Shown here: piece by piece, positions 20,030-30,962 of the stretch | Position numbering within the stretch: the first letter of the stretch is position 1 | Layout: each line of letters begins with the position of its first letter | Origin: Lucinisca nassula | Lineage: Eukaryota > Mollusca > Bivalvia > Lucinida > Lucinidae | Direction of reading: 5' to 3' | NCBI GenBank assembly: GCA_963580285.1 | Contig: OY757016.1 | Coordinates: forward strand, 46,143,124 to 46,207,123 | Length of the DNA: 64,000 bases | Translations under genes and position numbers: made by a program | Notes under the pieces: model-generated | What the model was told of the DNA's origin: nothing | The model's input: only the letters and a program-made list of their open reading frames with translations | Database searches by the model: none

Positions 20030-20312
20030 GTGCTAAAGGCTATATGACCGACTTATCGTCGGAATAACTTTCGGTTAACCAGAGCAAAAGGCTCCCGGGG
20101 AGCTTGTAGGACAGGCGGTTGTTGGTCGTCGTCCGTCGTATTTCGTCTGCGTCACCACTTTCAAACGACATCACCTCTAAAACTACTGGGTCGATTGGGC
20201 CCAAATTTCATCTGTAGTATCCCTGGGCGTGGGGGGGGGGGGGGGCCTTTCAGATCCCCAACCCTAAACCATATTCTGGTTCCTTATGGCTATTTTTAGA
20301 ATAAAAGTGTTT
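20030..20312. repeat. 5' part of a pearl/HINE-like element
   Basis: Has the usual start of this class: a short hairpin (GCCCTTCGGTGCTAAAGGC), a second one (CCGACTTATCGTCGG), then GTCGTCGTCCGTCGT and AAACTACTGGGTCGATTGGGC. It is cut at a poly-G tract (20229-20246) and AT-rich sequence. Confidence 0.45.
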
Positions 20313-20489
20313 GTGGGTACTCGTTAGAATTGAGGCGGTTCTAACGGAGAGGCGGTTCTGACGAGTACCCACAATCTATGTTTTAGAGCAGATTTAAGAA
20401 AATAAGGTTTACCACTATAAACTCCAGCTTCACTATATGAAATTGGGGTTCAAGTGGGTCCAAAATTAGATTGGTGTGTTTTCGCGATG
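20313..20489 (+). mobile_element. MITE type A, 5'-truncated copy
   Basis: Begins inside the hairpin core (GTGGGTACTCGTTAGAATTG, with a second GAGGCGGTTCT). It continues TTTAGAGCAG and ATTGGGGTTCAAGTGGGTC and ends GGTGTGTTTTCGCGATG, the type A right end. Confidence 0.7.
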
Positions 20490-20715
20490 TAAGGAAAAAT
20501 TGGTTTACGGGTGAATATATTAGTTTGCTTTTTTCTGCTCCAAGACATAGGTTGTGGGTACTCGTGAGTACCATCACAACGATGCGATTCTAACGAGCAC
20601 CCACAACCAAATTGTGGAGTATAAATAAGGAAACATAAGAAATTTAAATCGGAAAAGTCGCCATTATGGAGATATGAAAGAATGCACAATATCGCACGGA
20701 TGAGTTATCGTGATG
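20490..20715 (+). mobile_element. MITE type C, copy C1
   Basis: Related to type A but with a different body: GGTTTACGGGTG, TTTTTCTGCTCCAAGACATAGG, hairpin core GTGGGTACTCGTGAG...CGATTCTAACGAGCACCCAC, then AGTATAAATAAGG and GAGTTATCGTGATG at the right end. It sits directly behind a type A end, so the two form a composite. Confidence 0.6.
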
Positions 20716-21191
20716 AGATTAGAACGAAACGAATCCCTGTTAAATAAATGGAGGAGCGTACACAAGTGGTTGTTTCATATGAAATTTATGAAACGATTCT
20801 TCACCGAGTTATATAAATTTCATATGAACTGACATCGAGTATAAGATTCTGTTTATCATATGGCGAATTTAAATAGAATTCTATCGCCTCTAAATTTGGC
20901 AGTTTTTTTTTTTTTTTTTTTCACAAAAATGCACTGTTGACATGGACGTCGTCATGTTACTCGCCAAAATGTTATTACGCGTGTGGTCATACCATATTTA
21001 TTAGATGACGCTATCCACTGCCCATCAATGACGTCATATGATAAATCAAAATTATCTAGGCACATCTTTAGAAAGTTGGGGATGGACATAACAAACAACG
21101 GAGTAAAGGGTCAATCCAACATTAGGTTAAAACGGCGGTAGGGCCAGTTTACCTTAATCACTCATTTCACGATTCTCTACAAAAAGAGTGT
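20716..21191. other. No gene seen; AT-rich with a 22-nt poly-T
   Basis: Contains TATGAAATTTATGAAACGATTC and its inverse TATAAATTTCATATGAAC nearby (20780-20835), a poly-T run (20901-20922) and TGACGTCA-like words. No coding signal. Confidence 0.4.
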
Positions 21192-21990
21192 CATAATGGC
21201 CCTGGATCGCTCAACCGATCCTTATTGTACAGATAAAATGGTAATTAATATAACGTGGTGTGGATGGTTTAAATAGTTCTGTGAAATTATTTCAAAATCA
21301 GTCTACCTATTTTGTAGTAGAAGTCATTTTAAAGATTGTTTACTTTTTTAGTTTTGGTGGCTATTAAGTTCAGTGGAGCAATTTTGAGCAATTTTGTCAG
21401 AGGGTCACCCATGGAATATCCCTTCCAAATTGTTTTCTATCTGGGGATGAAGTCTTTCGAAAGTTACATTCGACAATACAGAGCTAAGTGTATGTTATTA
21501 TCTGGGCACCTTCGTGCACACTGTGCACGGGGATAACTTTGCTCAGTCTAACTTACAACGCCTCGTGGTAACATGAACAAAAGGTTGTAGGGGCGGGGGT
21601 GTAATTAGAAGTTAGACTTCCCGGTGGTTTCCTTTGACAATACAGATCTGAAATGTATTTCAGTATCTGGGCATCTTGTGGAAATTGAGGGATGGGGCGG
21701 GGGGTTGGGGGCGCAGATTTGGCGTAAGATGCTAGATATGTGAGCCAGTGGTTCACTTTGACAATACACAGCTGACTTGTATGTCACTGTCTAGGAACTT
21801 GTGGACAATGAGTGTAAGGTCCTAGTGCACCGGACTGAGATGAACCGGCACAATACAGATCGGACTTGTATTTCATTATTTAGACAACGTGTGGACATTG
21901 AGGGTCAGGTCCTTGTGCATGGACATGGACCGGCTCACTAACTTACAATGCCTTAACTCTATATAAATCCAGCGGGCCTTTGGGTGGGTC
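21192..21990 (-). mobile_element. 3' part of an E6-type pearl/HINE-like element
   Basis: On the minus strand the 3' end reads TTGAGCGATCCAGGGCCATT...ATGACACTCTTTTTG, matching the end of the element at 32335-34045 (GAGTGATCCAGGGCCATCATGACCCTC). Internal repeats (TTTCGAAAGTTACATTCGACAATACAG, CTGACTTGTATGTCACTGTC, GGTCCTAGTGCAC) are the complement of 33480-33790. The 5' part is missing; a different tandem array begins at about 21990. Confidence 0.6.
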
Positions 21991-23800
21991 CATTTTTGGC
22001 TATAGATTTGAACATAGGGTGGCCATCTTGGAAGAGGGCCAATAAATGCTTCATTCAGTATATCAATGACTTGAGTCTTCCGTTTACAGAAAAGCATATT
22101 TTTAATGTTTTATCCCATATAAGTCTATTTAAAACCGGTAGGCCCCGGGCGAGATAAATTTTGACCACATGGCTATTATTTGAATACTCTTGGTAGAGGT
22201 CCCCGACATAAAGCTTCATGCAAAATAACAAAGAGCTGGGCCTTGTGATTACAGAGAACAAGATTTTTAAAGGTTTATAAGTCGATATGAACCCAGTGGG
22301 GCCACCTCTGGCCCCAGGGCTATAATTTGAACAATCTTTGTAAGGTCCACTATCAAAGACCCGGGCCTTCTAGTTTCAGACAAGAAGATTTTTAAAGGGT
22401 TTCCCAATGTAAGTCTATGTAAAGCAAGTGGGCCACGGATCTCCAAAATGACATGTACAGTGTTGACGGGGACGTCAAACCTCAAATCAAACAACAAAAA
22501 CAAACAAACGGGACGGGGCGGGGATATTATTGGCTCCAGGGCTATAATATGAACAATCTTGGTAGAGGTCCACTAGATGAAGCTTCATACCAAATATTAA
22601 AAACCCGGGCCCTCTGGTTTCAGAAGAGAACATTTTTAAAAGGCTTTCCCTATATAAGTCTGTGTAAAATGGGAGGGCCTCGGCGCGGAGGCTTGTTACG
22701 CCCAAGGGCTATAATTTGAACAATCTTGGTAGAGGACCTCTAGATGAAGCTTCGTGCCAAATATCATACACCTGGGCCTTCTTGTTTCAGACAAGAAGAT
22801 TTTTAAAGGTTTTACCTATGTAAGTCTATGTAAAACTGTTGGTCCCCGGCCCGGGGGCATTTTTAGCCCCAGGGTTATAATTTGAACAATCTTTATAGAG
22901 GTCCACTAGATGGAGCTTTATACCAAATGTCAAAGATCTGGGCCTTCTTGTTTCAGACGAGAGTATTTGTGAAGGTTTTCCCTATATAATTCTATGAAAA
23001 ATCGGTGGGACATTGTTGGCCTCAGCGCAATAATTTGAACAACCTTGGGAGCGGTTCATCAGACAAAACTTCATACCAAATATCAAATGCCTGGGACTTC
23101 TGGTTTCAGACAAGAAGATTTTTAATTTTTAAAGGTTTTTCCCTATATAAGTCTATATAAAACTGGTGGACCCTGGCGCGGGTTGGGGGCATTTTTGGCC
23201 ACAGGGCTATAATTTGAATAATCTTTGTAGAGGTCTACTACATGAAGCTTCATACCTAATATCGAAGACCTGGGCCTTCTTGTTTCAGTCGGTGTAAAAT
23301 GGGTGGGCCCCGGCGCGGGGACATTTTTGGTCCCAGGACTATAATTTGAATAATCTTTGTAGAGAGATGAAGCTTCTAATAAAATATCAAAGACCTGGGG
23401 CTTCTGGTTCCAGACGAGAAGATTTTTAAAGATTTCCTCTATATTAGTCTTAACCCTTGTCCTGCTGAATATTTAAATATGTCACACCCACTGCTGATTA
23501 TAATTTGAACAATCTTGGTAGAGGTCCACTAGATACAACCTTATTCTAAATATCATACACCTGGGCCTTCTACTTTCAGACAAGAATATTTTAACTGTTT
23601 CGCTATTTAAGTCTATGTAAAATAGGAGGTCCCCGGCGCGGGGGGGGGGGGGGGTGTTGGCCCTTTGACTATAATTTGAACAATCTTGGTAATGGTCCAC
23701 TAGATGAAGCTTAATACCAACTATCAAAGACCTGGGCCTTGCAGTTTCAGAGAGGATGTGTTTTACAGGTTTTCAGTGAAAAATTTATATTATTTATGGC
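21990..23800. repeat. Tandem array, ~165-bp units, about 11 copies
   Basis: Units are anchored by TATAATTTGAACAATCTTGG at about 22325, 22545, 22711, 22877, 23029, 23209, 23342, 23501 and 23671, with older units to the left. Each holds GAGGTCCACTAGATGAAGC, ACCTGGGCCTTCTGGTTTCAG, AGAAGATTTTTAAAGG and CCCTATATAAGTCTATG, then a variable GC-rich CCCCGGCGCGGGGG stretch. Spacing varies from 133 to 180 bp. This is the internal array of a pearl-like element whose 3' part (to about 24000) has ACGGACGGACGGAGAC. ORFs are frame shadows. Confidence 0.85.
22446..22511 (+). mobile_element. SINE family A, 3' end fragment inside the array
   Basis: About 65 bp of the family A 3' end only (AAAATGACATGTACAGTG, GACGGGGACGTCAAACC, CAAACAAACGGG) sits inside one tandem unit and lengthens it. 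It is a strongly 5'-truncated insertion. Confidence 0.8.
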
Positions 23801-24075
23801 TCCTGTGATCTAGATGTACAATGGACCGGAACCGTTTGAACAACTTTTGAAATCGGACCACCTAAGGATCAATCCTATGAAGTTTGGTCAAAATCCGATC
23901 AGTGGTTTAGGAGAAGATGCCGTTTGAAGAAATTGTGTACGGACGGACGGAGACACGCACGCACGGACTATCCTACCTTGAAATAAGTCTGTCAGCACAA
24001 ACACGATTCCATAGTTCTGGTTAACCATTCTGTATAGCCTTCATAGGTTTGCATTCAGTCAGCGAGCACTTCCGT

Positions 24076-24130
24076 CCCACGCCCATCGGGGCTTGAAGAA
24101 ATATATCGGCTGCACGATGCTTCCCTGAAA
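24076..24130 (+). mobile_element. SINE family A, 5' head fragment
   Basis: Only the first ~55 bp of the family (GCCCATCGGGGCTTGAAG, TGCACGATGCTTCC) is present, next to the end of the pearl-like array. Confidence 0.65.
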
Positions 24131-24297
24131 TTAAAACTAAAGGCTGATAATATCAAACAAACTGATATATTTTAAAAGGCAATTTGCTTGACATGTCAGG
24201 CGATTCATCTAAAGCCCACTATGTATGTTCTGCTCAAAGTAGGATTTGATACAATACCGGAATTGTCCTGCGCATAGTAGTAATTTGTTGCGCAATG

Positions 24298-24698
24298 CAT
24301 CACGCAAACACGCCTATACAAATACATTGTCACTTTTTTCGCCGAAAAAATGAAATTTTTAAGATGAAAAATTGTGATATTTTTCTTATTTCTGCTCAAA
24401 ATATAGATTGTGGCGGTGAGGCGGTTCTAACGAGTACCCACAATCTATATTTTAGAGCAGAAATAAGAAAAATAAGGTATACCCCCGGCAACCCCAGTTT
24501 TACTATATAAAAGTGGGGTTCAAGGGTGTCAAAATTATATAGGCGTGTTTTCGTGATGGGGCGGTTCTAACGAGTACCCAGAATCTATATTTTAGAGCAG
24601 AAATAACAAACATATGGTATATCCCCGGCAACCCCAGTTTTACTATATAAAAGTGGGGTTCAAGGGTGTCAAAATTATATAGGCGTGTTTTCGTGATG
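24298..24698 (+). mobile_element. MITE type A, copy A2, with duplicated right half
   Basis: The left end CATCACGCAAACACGCCTAT (24298) is followed by the hairpin core and the normal right end GGCGTGTTTTCGTGATG at 24558. A second right half then follows directly: GCGGTTCTAACGAGTACCCA through GGGGTTCAAGGGTGTC to another GGCGTGTTTTCGTGATG ending at 24698. The two right halves are nearly identical. Confidence 0.85.
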
Positions 24699-25486
24699 GT
24701 GAGAATTCCTAACTTGCGAGAGACAATTTCGGAATTGCCCCTGCGCAAAACTGAGAAACGGAACAAATTTTTAATTTATAATATATTGCTTTTATGATTC
24801 CTATTATTAAATTAGTAATTATAAATTCTTTAAGAATTTCATAAAAAATCATATAATTTGAAAACAGAATAAAAACATGCATTTTGAGATCATGTTTGTG
24901 TAAAGATAACTGGAAGTAATTGAACTATATAGGATGATAAATATGTTAACATGTTGCAATACAGAAGAGGGACGCAAATCCTTATTTTCGGTTTATTCAA
25001 GATTATTTCATTCATTTCGAGCCGATCATAATTCAGAGGTGGGCGAAGACCGGAGTCCCTGAATTAAACTTACTGACCACCTGTTTCAGAATTTGGCATC
25101 TCACATGTCGCCGATGAGAGACATAATGATTGCGAGTCAGTTGTACCAATTGGGCCATGGAGCCGCAAATCATTTATAAATAAAATGTTAGAGCTTACAA
25201 ACAAAACAGTTCAATGCAACATTTCCCCCCAAAGGTAGGTACAGACAAAGTCAACAATGTGTGTGCGCGACTTAAATATGGCATTCATTACTGACATCTC
25301 TTGTCAGCGGCGTTTTCATAAAATATCACAACTCTTCTTTTGTAAGTCCTCTTTCTAGAACCAAGAAAGACTATACAGGAAACGAATTAACCACGGAAGA
25401 CACGCACCAATTTAGCATTAATTTGGATTGATGGATGTTAGATTACTGATGTTAGTAAACATCATTTCGTATGGTATATCTAAATT
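24699..25486. other. No gene seen
   Basis: AT-rich sequence (GC low around 24770-24960). A short GAAGACCGGAGTCCCTGAATTAAAC / GATTATTTCATTCATTTCGAGCCGATC stretch (25000-25070) recurs at 30000-30060 and 34060-34130 (GATTATTT..TCGAGC.GATC..T.A..CAGAGGTGGGCGAAAAC), an unclassified dispersed repeat. Confidence 0.45.
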
Positions 25487-26115
25487 GTACGGAACCCGGA
25501 AAGGGACATGATTTTTTTTATTTTATAAGTTGTGCGCACAAGATAATATCTTGTGCGGACAAGATATTATCTTGTGCGGACAACAAATTATCTTGTGCGG
25601 ACAAGATATTATCTTGTGCGGACAAGATAATATCTCGTCCAAACAACATAATATTTTGTCCGCACAAGATATATTCTTGTGCGGACAACATATTATCTTG
25701 TGTAGACAAGATATTATCTTGTTCGCACAAGATAATAAGTATTGCGAACAAGATATTATCTTGTCCGCACAAGATAATATCTTTTCTGCACAACATAGAT
25801 CTTGTGCGCACAAGATATTATCTTGTCCGCACAAGTTATTATCTTGTCCGCACAAGATAATATCTTGTCCGCACAAGATAATATCTTGTCCGCACAACTT
25901 CCCAAGATCTATGTTGTGTAAACAAGATAATATGTTGTGCGAACAAGATAATATCTTGTGCGGACAAGATAGTATGTTGTGTGGACAAGCTATTATCTTG
26001 TCCGCACAAGATAATATCTTGTCCGCACAAGATAATATGTTGTCCGCACAAGATATTATCTTGTGGGAACAACTTATAAAATAAAAAAAATCATGTCCCT
26101 TCCCGGGTTCCGTAC
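25487..26115. mobile_element. Foldback element built from 21-bp palindromic units
   Basis: The ends are inverted repeats of about 55 bp: GTACGGAACCCGGAAAGGGA...CATGATTTTTTTTATTTTATAAGTTGT at left, and its reverse complement ending GGGTTCCGTAC at 26115. The interior is roughly 25 tandem units of a 17-bp palindrome ACAAGATA(A/T)TATCTTGT separated by GCGG or CCGC, giving a 21-bp period. A few CATAGATCTTG/CAAGATCTATG units sit near 25800 and 25905. Because 21 is divisible by 3 and the unit has no stop, several long ORFs on both strands (for example 25471-25860, 25530-26084) arise from it and are not genes. Confidence 0.92.
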
Positions 26116-26194
26116 TTACCAGAGGAATCTCAAAATCAAAAACATGAAGGGCGTCTTTATTTTTATCATGTTGTTCACGACAACCGTTATCTTT

Positions 26195-26250
26195 GGAAAC
26201 AATGCAGATCCAGATCAGAAGCCATCTGATCAGGATTTACACTGATTGGC
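26195..26250. repeat. H1-family hairpin, AAGCC tip
   Basis: AACAATGCAGATCCAGATCAG ... CTGATCAGGATTTACACTG with a short GAAGCCAT tip. The outer stem matches the H1 family; the tip differs from the GCCGC type. Confidence 0.65.
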
Positions 26251-26820
26251 ATTCAGTTTATGAATTTGTAGCAATAAACATTAAGTAATTTGATTGGTTG
26301 AAAGACAGAAATGGATGTGGCTTAAATGAATATTCAGCATGATAAGGGTTAAAATCGGTGTTTTCATACGAATTTGTTGAATAGACAATAACCTCTTCGT
26401 TATTGTTGTTTCCGAAAACCAGTTTCGAATATAGGGAGTAATACATCCTTTCATCGAAAAAACTCATGTCTGATTTGATTCTTACTTTGTCCAAAATAAC
26501 TCCTATTTTGCACAGACGGATGGGTCCATTGGAGGACGGACGAACGAATGAACAAACGTACGGACGGACGGACGGATGGATGGGTCGGTGGATGGATGTA
26601 AGGATGGGTGGAAAAGAAAGAAAATATATATGCACACAAATGTCAAAATGTCATTGTCGTGTGAATAAATGAAGTATTTGAATCCTACCGGTATTTATTT
26701 TTTATTTTTTATTATTTTTTTTTTTTTTTTGATGATTTTTGTTTTACTCAATAATCACATTGTTCCCGCAGGTGACTCTGGTTAGGACTCTGGCGCAATG
26801 GTATCTGAATCTGTTTTGGC
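26251..26820. other. No gene seen; GGAC/GGAT tract and poly-T
   Basis: Includes a GGACGGACGGACGGATGGATG tract (26522-26600) like those at the ends of pearl-type elements, and a poly-T run (26705-26731). ORFs crossing the tract are compositional. Confidence 0.5.
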
Positions 26821-27099
26821 CATTACGAAAACACGCCTATAAAAATACATTGCAAATTCTATCGCCGGAAAAAGGAAATTTTAAGATGATATATGTTATA
26901 TATGTCTTATTTCTGCTCAAAATATAGATTGTGGGTACTCGTTAAAACCGCCTCATCGATTTGGTTCTATCGAGTACCCACAATCTATATTTAAGAGCAG
27001 AAATCAGAAAAATAAGTTATACCACTGTAAATCACAGTTTTGCTATATAAAAGTGGGCTTCAAGGGGGGTCAATATTATATAGGTGTATTTTCGTGATG
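26821..27099 (+). mobile_element. MITE type A, copy A3
   Basis: Left end CATTACGAAAACACGCCTAT; right end ATAGGTGTATTTTCGTGATG. The hairpin core is GTGGGTACTCGTTAAAACCG ... GGTTCTATCGAGTACCCAC. The body includes ATTTCTGCTCAAAATATAG and ACAGTTTTGCTATATAAAAG. It is complete and uninterrupted, a good reference copy. Confidence 0.85.
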
Positions 27100-27477
27100 T
27101 TTTGTAGGGTAATGGACTGTTTTTGCTTGCAGCTGGTGCGGCGTCGGGGCTGTGATTCTTAGTTTTTGCGTTCTTTATCTATTCGATCTTTCCTTTTTGT
27201 AACGTCGCATCTCTTGCGAGACGGACTGAGGTGGAAGGTTGATTGGGGGTTGGGCCATTGACCCACGGGTTATTGTCAGATATTGTCAGAGGGCGATCTT
27301 ACTAAGTACTAGTAAACAAGCATGTCCAGTAACAGTCAATGCAACTGACCGCCCTGCATATCCTTAGTTGTTGATTAGGCGATAAAGATACAAGACCGAG
27401 CTTAGTTGCTTTAAAGGTGGTCGTGCTTACGCGTACCCACAATCTATATTTCATGGTGTAACCTAGAACCGACGCTG

Positions 27478-27765
27478 GCTTTCGACCATCGGGGCTTGGA
27501 GACATAGTGCTTCCGCTCAGAGTTAAAACCAACCAAATTTGAGTACTGGTTAAGTGCTTAGATTGTAAAGCCTGCCCAAGAAAAGTGGTGCAAGTGCCAC
27601 CGCTCCTTAACGGTTTCTTTGGTCGGTAGGGTTTATAATGTCACTTTACCTCAAGGTTGGGTAAAAGTCTTACAAAATTGAAAGCAGCGTCTCCAAAATG
27701 ACCTAAGTTCATGTTCACTGTACCAACGGTTGCCGGGGATTTAAATCCTCAATGCAAACGAAAGA
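27478..27765 (+). mobile_element. SINE family A, copy A7, old and degenerate
   Basis: Recognisable by CATCGGGGCTTGGAG, AGTGCTTCCGCTCAGAG, TACTGGTTAAGTGCTTAG, TGCCCAAGAAAAGTGG, GTCTCCAAAATGACC and GGGGATTTAAATCCTC. It sits between two remnants of MITE hairpin sequence, ACGCGTACCCACAATCT (27430) and GTACCCACAATCTGCG (27780), which may be its target duplication. Confidence 0.75.
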
Positions 27766-27835
27766 ACCAACGCGTGCAGGTACCCACAATCTGCGATTAG
27801 ACTTCATTAAAATGAAGACTCAGTGTACCTAAATC

Positions 27836-28127
27836 GCCCCGCCAATAGGGGCTTGAAGAAATATTCGGGCTGCATGATACTTCCACGCAGAGCTGAATCC
27901 GGCCCGCACACTAGTACTGGTAAACTCTTAGAGGATCTAAGCCTGACCAGGAACCGCGGAGCGAGACGGACCGTCCATGCTAATAAAGCCTATTGGTTTC
28001 ATCTGGCGACAGAGCTTGAGATGTCATTTCATCTCAATGTCGGGTAAAAGTCCCACAAAATTGGAAGCAACGTCTCCAAAATGCCATTTACAGTGTTGAC
28101 GGGGACGTTAAACCTCAATCAAACAAA
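27836..28127 (+). mobile_element. SINE family A, copy A8, with target duplication
   Basis: Complete copy flanked by CAGTGTACCTAAATC (27821-27835) and CAGTGTACCTCAAATC (28128-28143), so its ends are fixed. It starts GCCCCGCCAATAGGGGCTTG and ends GTTAAACCTCAATCAAACAAA. Length is 292 bp. There is no convincing tRNA box A/box B in the head, so the origin of the head is open. The 3' end was presumably copied by a LINE that recognises the GACGTTAAAC...CAAACAAA tail. Confidence 0.93.
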
Positions 28128-28242
28128 CAGTGTACCTCAAATCGACATTTTAAACGAGCAGTATGAATACGACACACGGATGCCCCCGCCCAGGGACCAC
28201 CCTCGCCAAGAAAAAAGCATGTTGCCAAAAAACAACAAAAAA

Positions 28243-29832
28243 CTAGAGCTGTCAGAGGATCTGACTATAGCCCCGCTTCAGCGCTGTCAGAGAAGAAAGT
28301 TATTTAAGCTGCAGAGAAAACAGTTATGAACAAGAAATAACTGTTGAAAATTTTACATTATCTGGAAAAACTCTAAGAGTTGTGAGCCCTTGTCCCTCAT
28401 TTCAATGAGCATGATACATTACCAGAATGTCCATGTTTATACTAAATTTCATCTTCCATTTTTCAATGTTCAAAGGGTAATAACTCCTAAAGTAGGCAAA
28501 TCAGAGTCAGGATTCCTGCGCTCTGCACATTGTCTCATGGTGCTTTACACTTGTGTGAAGTGTCATGAAAATATCTCAAATGGTTTGTGAGTTATGGAGC
28601 CGACACAGTCAAAATTGCCTTTTTAAATGTTCAAAGGGCAATAACTCCAAAAGTAGGCAAACCAGAGTTATGGTTCCTGCACTCTGCACATCATCTCAAG
28701 GTGCTTTTCATTTATTTGAAGTTTCATGAAAATATCAGAAACGGTTATGGAGCGGACATAGTTAAAATTGCCATTTTTTAATATTCAAAAGCCTATAACT
28801 GAAAAAGTAGACAATCCAGAGTTTGGGTTCCTGCGCTCTGCACACGTAATATGGTGCTTTACATTTGTGTGAAGTTTCATAAAATTATCTCAAACTGTTT
28901 TTGAGTTATCGAGCAAAGACGGCTAAAATTGATATTTTTCAATATTCAAAGGGAAATAACTCAAAAATTAGGCAATCCAGAGGTATGGTTCCTGCACTCT
29001 GCACACCATCTCATGGTGTTTAATGTTTGTGTGAAGTTTCATGAAAATATGTGAATGGGTTTTAAAGTTATGGAGCGGACACGAAAATTGTTAACAGACA
29101 CAGACAGACACACAGACAGACACACAGAAAATACGAAAACCAGAGTTATGGTTCTTGCGCTCTGCACATTGTCTCATAGTGCTTAACATTTGTGTGAAGT
29201 TTCATGAAATTATCTCAAACGGTTTTCGAGTTATGAAGCGGACACTGTTAAAATTGCCATTTTTCAATGTTCAAAGGGCAATAACTCCAAAAATAAGCAA
29301 TGCAGAGTTATGGTTCCTGCGCTCTGCACATCGTCTCATAGTGCTTAACATTTGTGTGAAGTTTCCTAAAAATATCTCAAACGGTTTTCGAGTTATGAAG
29401 CGGACACAATTAAAATTGCCATTTTTCAATGTTCAAAGGGCAATAACTCCAAAAGTAGGCAATCCACAGTTATAATTCCTTCGCTCTGCACATTATCTTA
29501 TGGTGTTTAACATTTGTGTGAAGTTTCATGAAAATATGTTAAGCAGATACAAAGTTATGGAGCCAACACAAATTAACGGAATCACGGAATTACGGAATTA
29601 CGGAAAATGTTCAAAGGGCAATAACTCCAAAAGTAGGCAATCCACAGTTATAATTCCTTCGCTCTGCACATTGTCTTATGGTGTTTAACATTTGTGTGAA
29701 GTTTCATGAAAATATGTTAAGCAGATACAAAGTTATGGAGCCAACACAAATTAACGGAATCACGGAATTACGGAATGACAGAAGGACATGGCAAATCCAA
29801 TATAGCCCCACTTTTTCAAAGCGGGGCTATAA
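28243..29832. mobile_element. Pearl/HINE-like element with ~160-bp units
   Basis: Starts CTAGAGCTGTCAGAGGATC...CTATAGCCCCGCTT and ends with the hairpin TATAGCCCC-ACTTTTTCAAA-GCGGGGCTATA followed by AAAA. It holds about eight units of ~160 bp anchored by CAAAGGGCAATAACTCCAAA at 28471, 28632, 28947, 29273, 29433 and 29612. Each unit has GTTCCTGCGCTCTGCACAT, GTGTGAAGTTTCATGAAAAT and GAGTTATGGAGCGGACAC. An ACAGACAGACACACAG tract interrupts at about 29090-29130. Plus-strand ORFs follow the units and are artefacts. Confidence 0.75.
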
Positions 29833-29869
29833 AAACATAGCTCGGCTGGAAAACTGTCCTTGAGAACAT

Positions 29870-30540
29870 CGGCGTAGGTGTGGGTAATGTTTAAATCTTG
29901 GAAAAAGTGTGTATCATCATCCAGATATGAATTAAATCCATAAAAAAATTACAAAGTCTGTGACATTGACCTTGAGTTTTTGTTTTACGGCACTTTGAAG
30001 ATTATTTCTTTTATTTCGAGCCGATCATTAAACATTTGTGGACGAAAACGAAACTGAGTAGCCAGAGAAACGACTTTTATCTTTCATCATACCAACTACG
30101 AACTAAATCCATTAAATCGGTTGGGAAATGTGAGTTCTTATTAAAAAAGGTTGACATTTAAAAATTCCGAGTCTATAACCTTGACCTTGAGGTCATGGGT
30201 GCGATTATGTTGAAAATTATAAGTCGGTGACCTTGACCTTGAGGTCTTGGTCATTGGTGCAGGTACGCTGAATAAACATTAAAAGTGTATCTATCATCGT
30301 ACCAAATATGAACCAAATCAATTAGATGATTTTAAAAATATGAGCTCTTAAATAATTTCAAAATTTAAAGTCTTCTAAGTCCATGACTTGACCTAGAGGT
30401 CATAGGTAAGAGCAAGGGAATTGCTGAATAAACCTTTTAACCTATACATATACATATCATCACAATGCCATCATATGGTCTGGAAAATATGAACTCTTAA
30501 AAGTTTAGGTTCTTCCTGGTACAATGCCTTAACCCGAGGT
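29870..30540. repeat. Degenerate pearl-like repeat units
   Basis: About three to four units sharing TATCATCATACCAA.TATGAA..AAATCCATTA, ATGAGCTCTTAAA and GACCTTGACCTTGAGGTCATGG. Ends are not clear. The GACCTTGA/TCAAGGTCA-like words resemble those in other arrays of this type. Confidence 0.55.
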
Positions 30541-30962
30541 TACAGGATCGCGTACGTACACCACACAGAGACAAACTGTATGTGGGAAAAAGCTATACAT
30601 GTATTTATGATAGTCACTAGAAATTGGGATCTGCCTGAATTTGAGAGAGTGCCGGGATCTTGTTCGGTTTGATGCGGGTGTCAGGTATCTCTCAGCTGGA
30701 ATGTCGACGAGTCCGTGTATAATTTTAAAGAACATGATTAGCCGGTTCTTCGTCCGCCTTGCTTCTAAAGACTCCCATTCTAAATGGTCAAGCCTTGTTG
30801 TCTGACGTCACGACGTCCACAAAATAGATCAACTCGCCAGTGAGAAAGGGGTCTAGATAATTAATATCCGTCTCTTACGATAATAAACTGGAAACATGTT
30901 TGAAACAACGAAGAATCAACGTTGATTCAACGTTGTTTGAATTGAAAATGCATTTATTCACC

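Noticed and set aside
25471..26084. Five overlapping ORFs with CADKILS/CGQDIIL-type repeats, suggestive of a cysteine-rich repeat protein
   Set aside because: A 21-bp palindromic unit without stops opens frames on both strands at once. The open frames follow from the period, and no codon bias or start context supports a protein.
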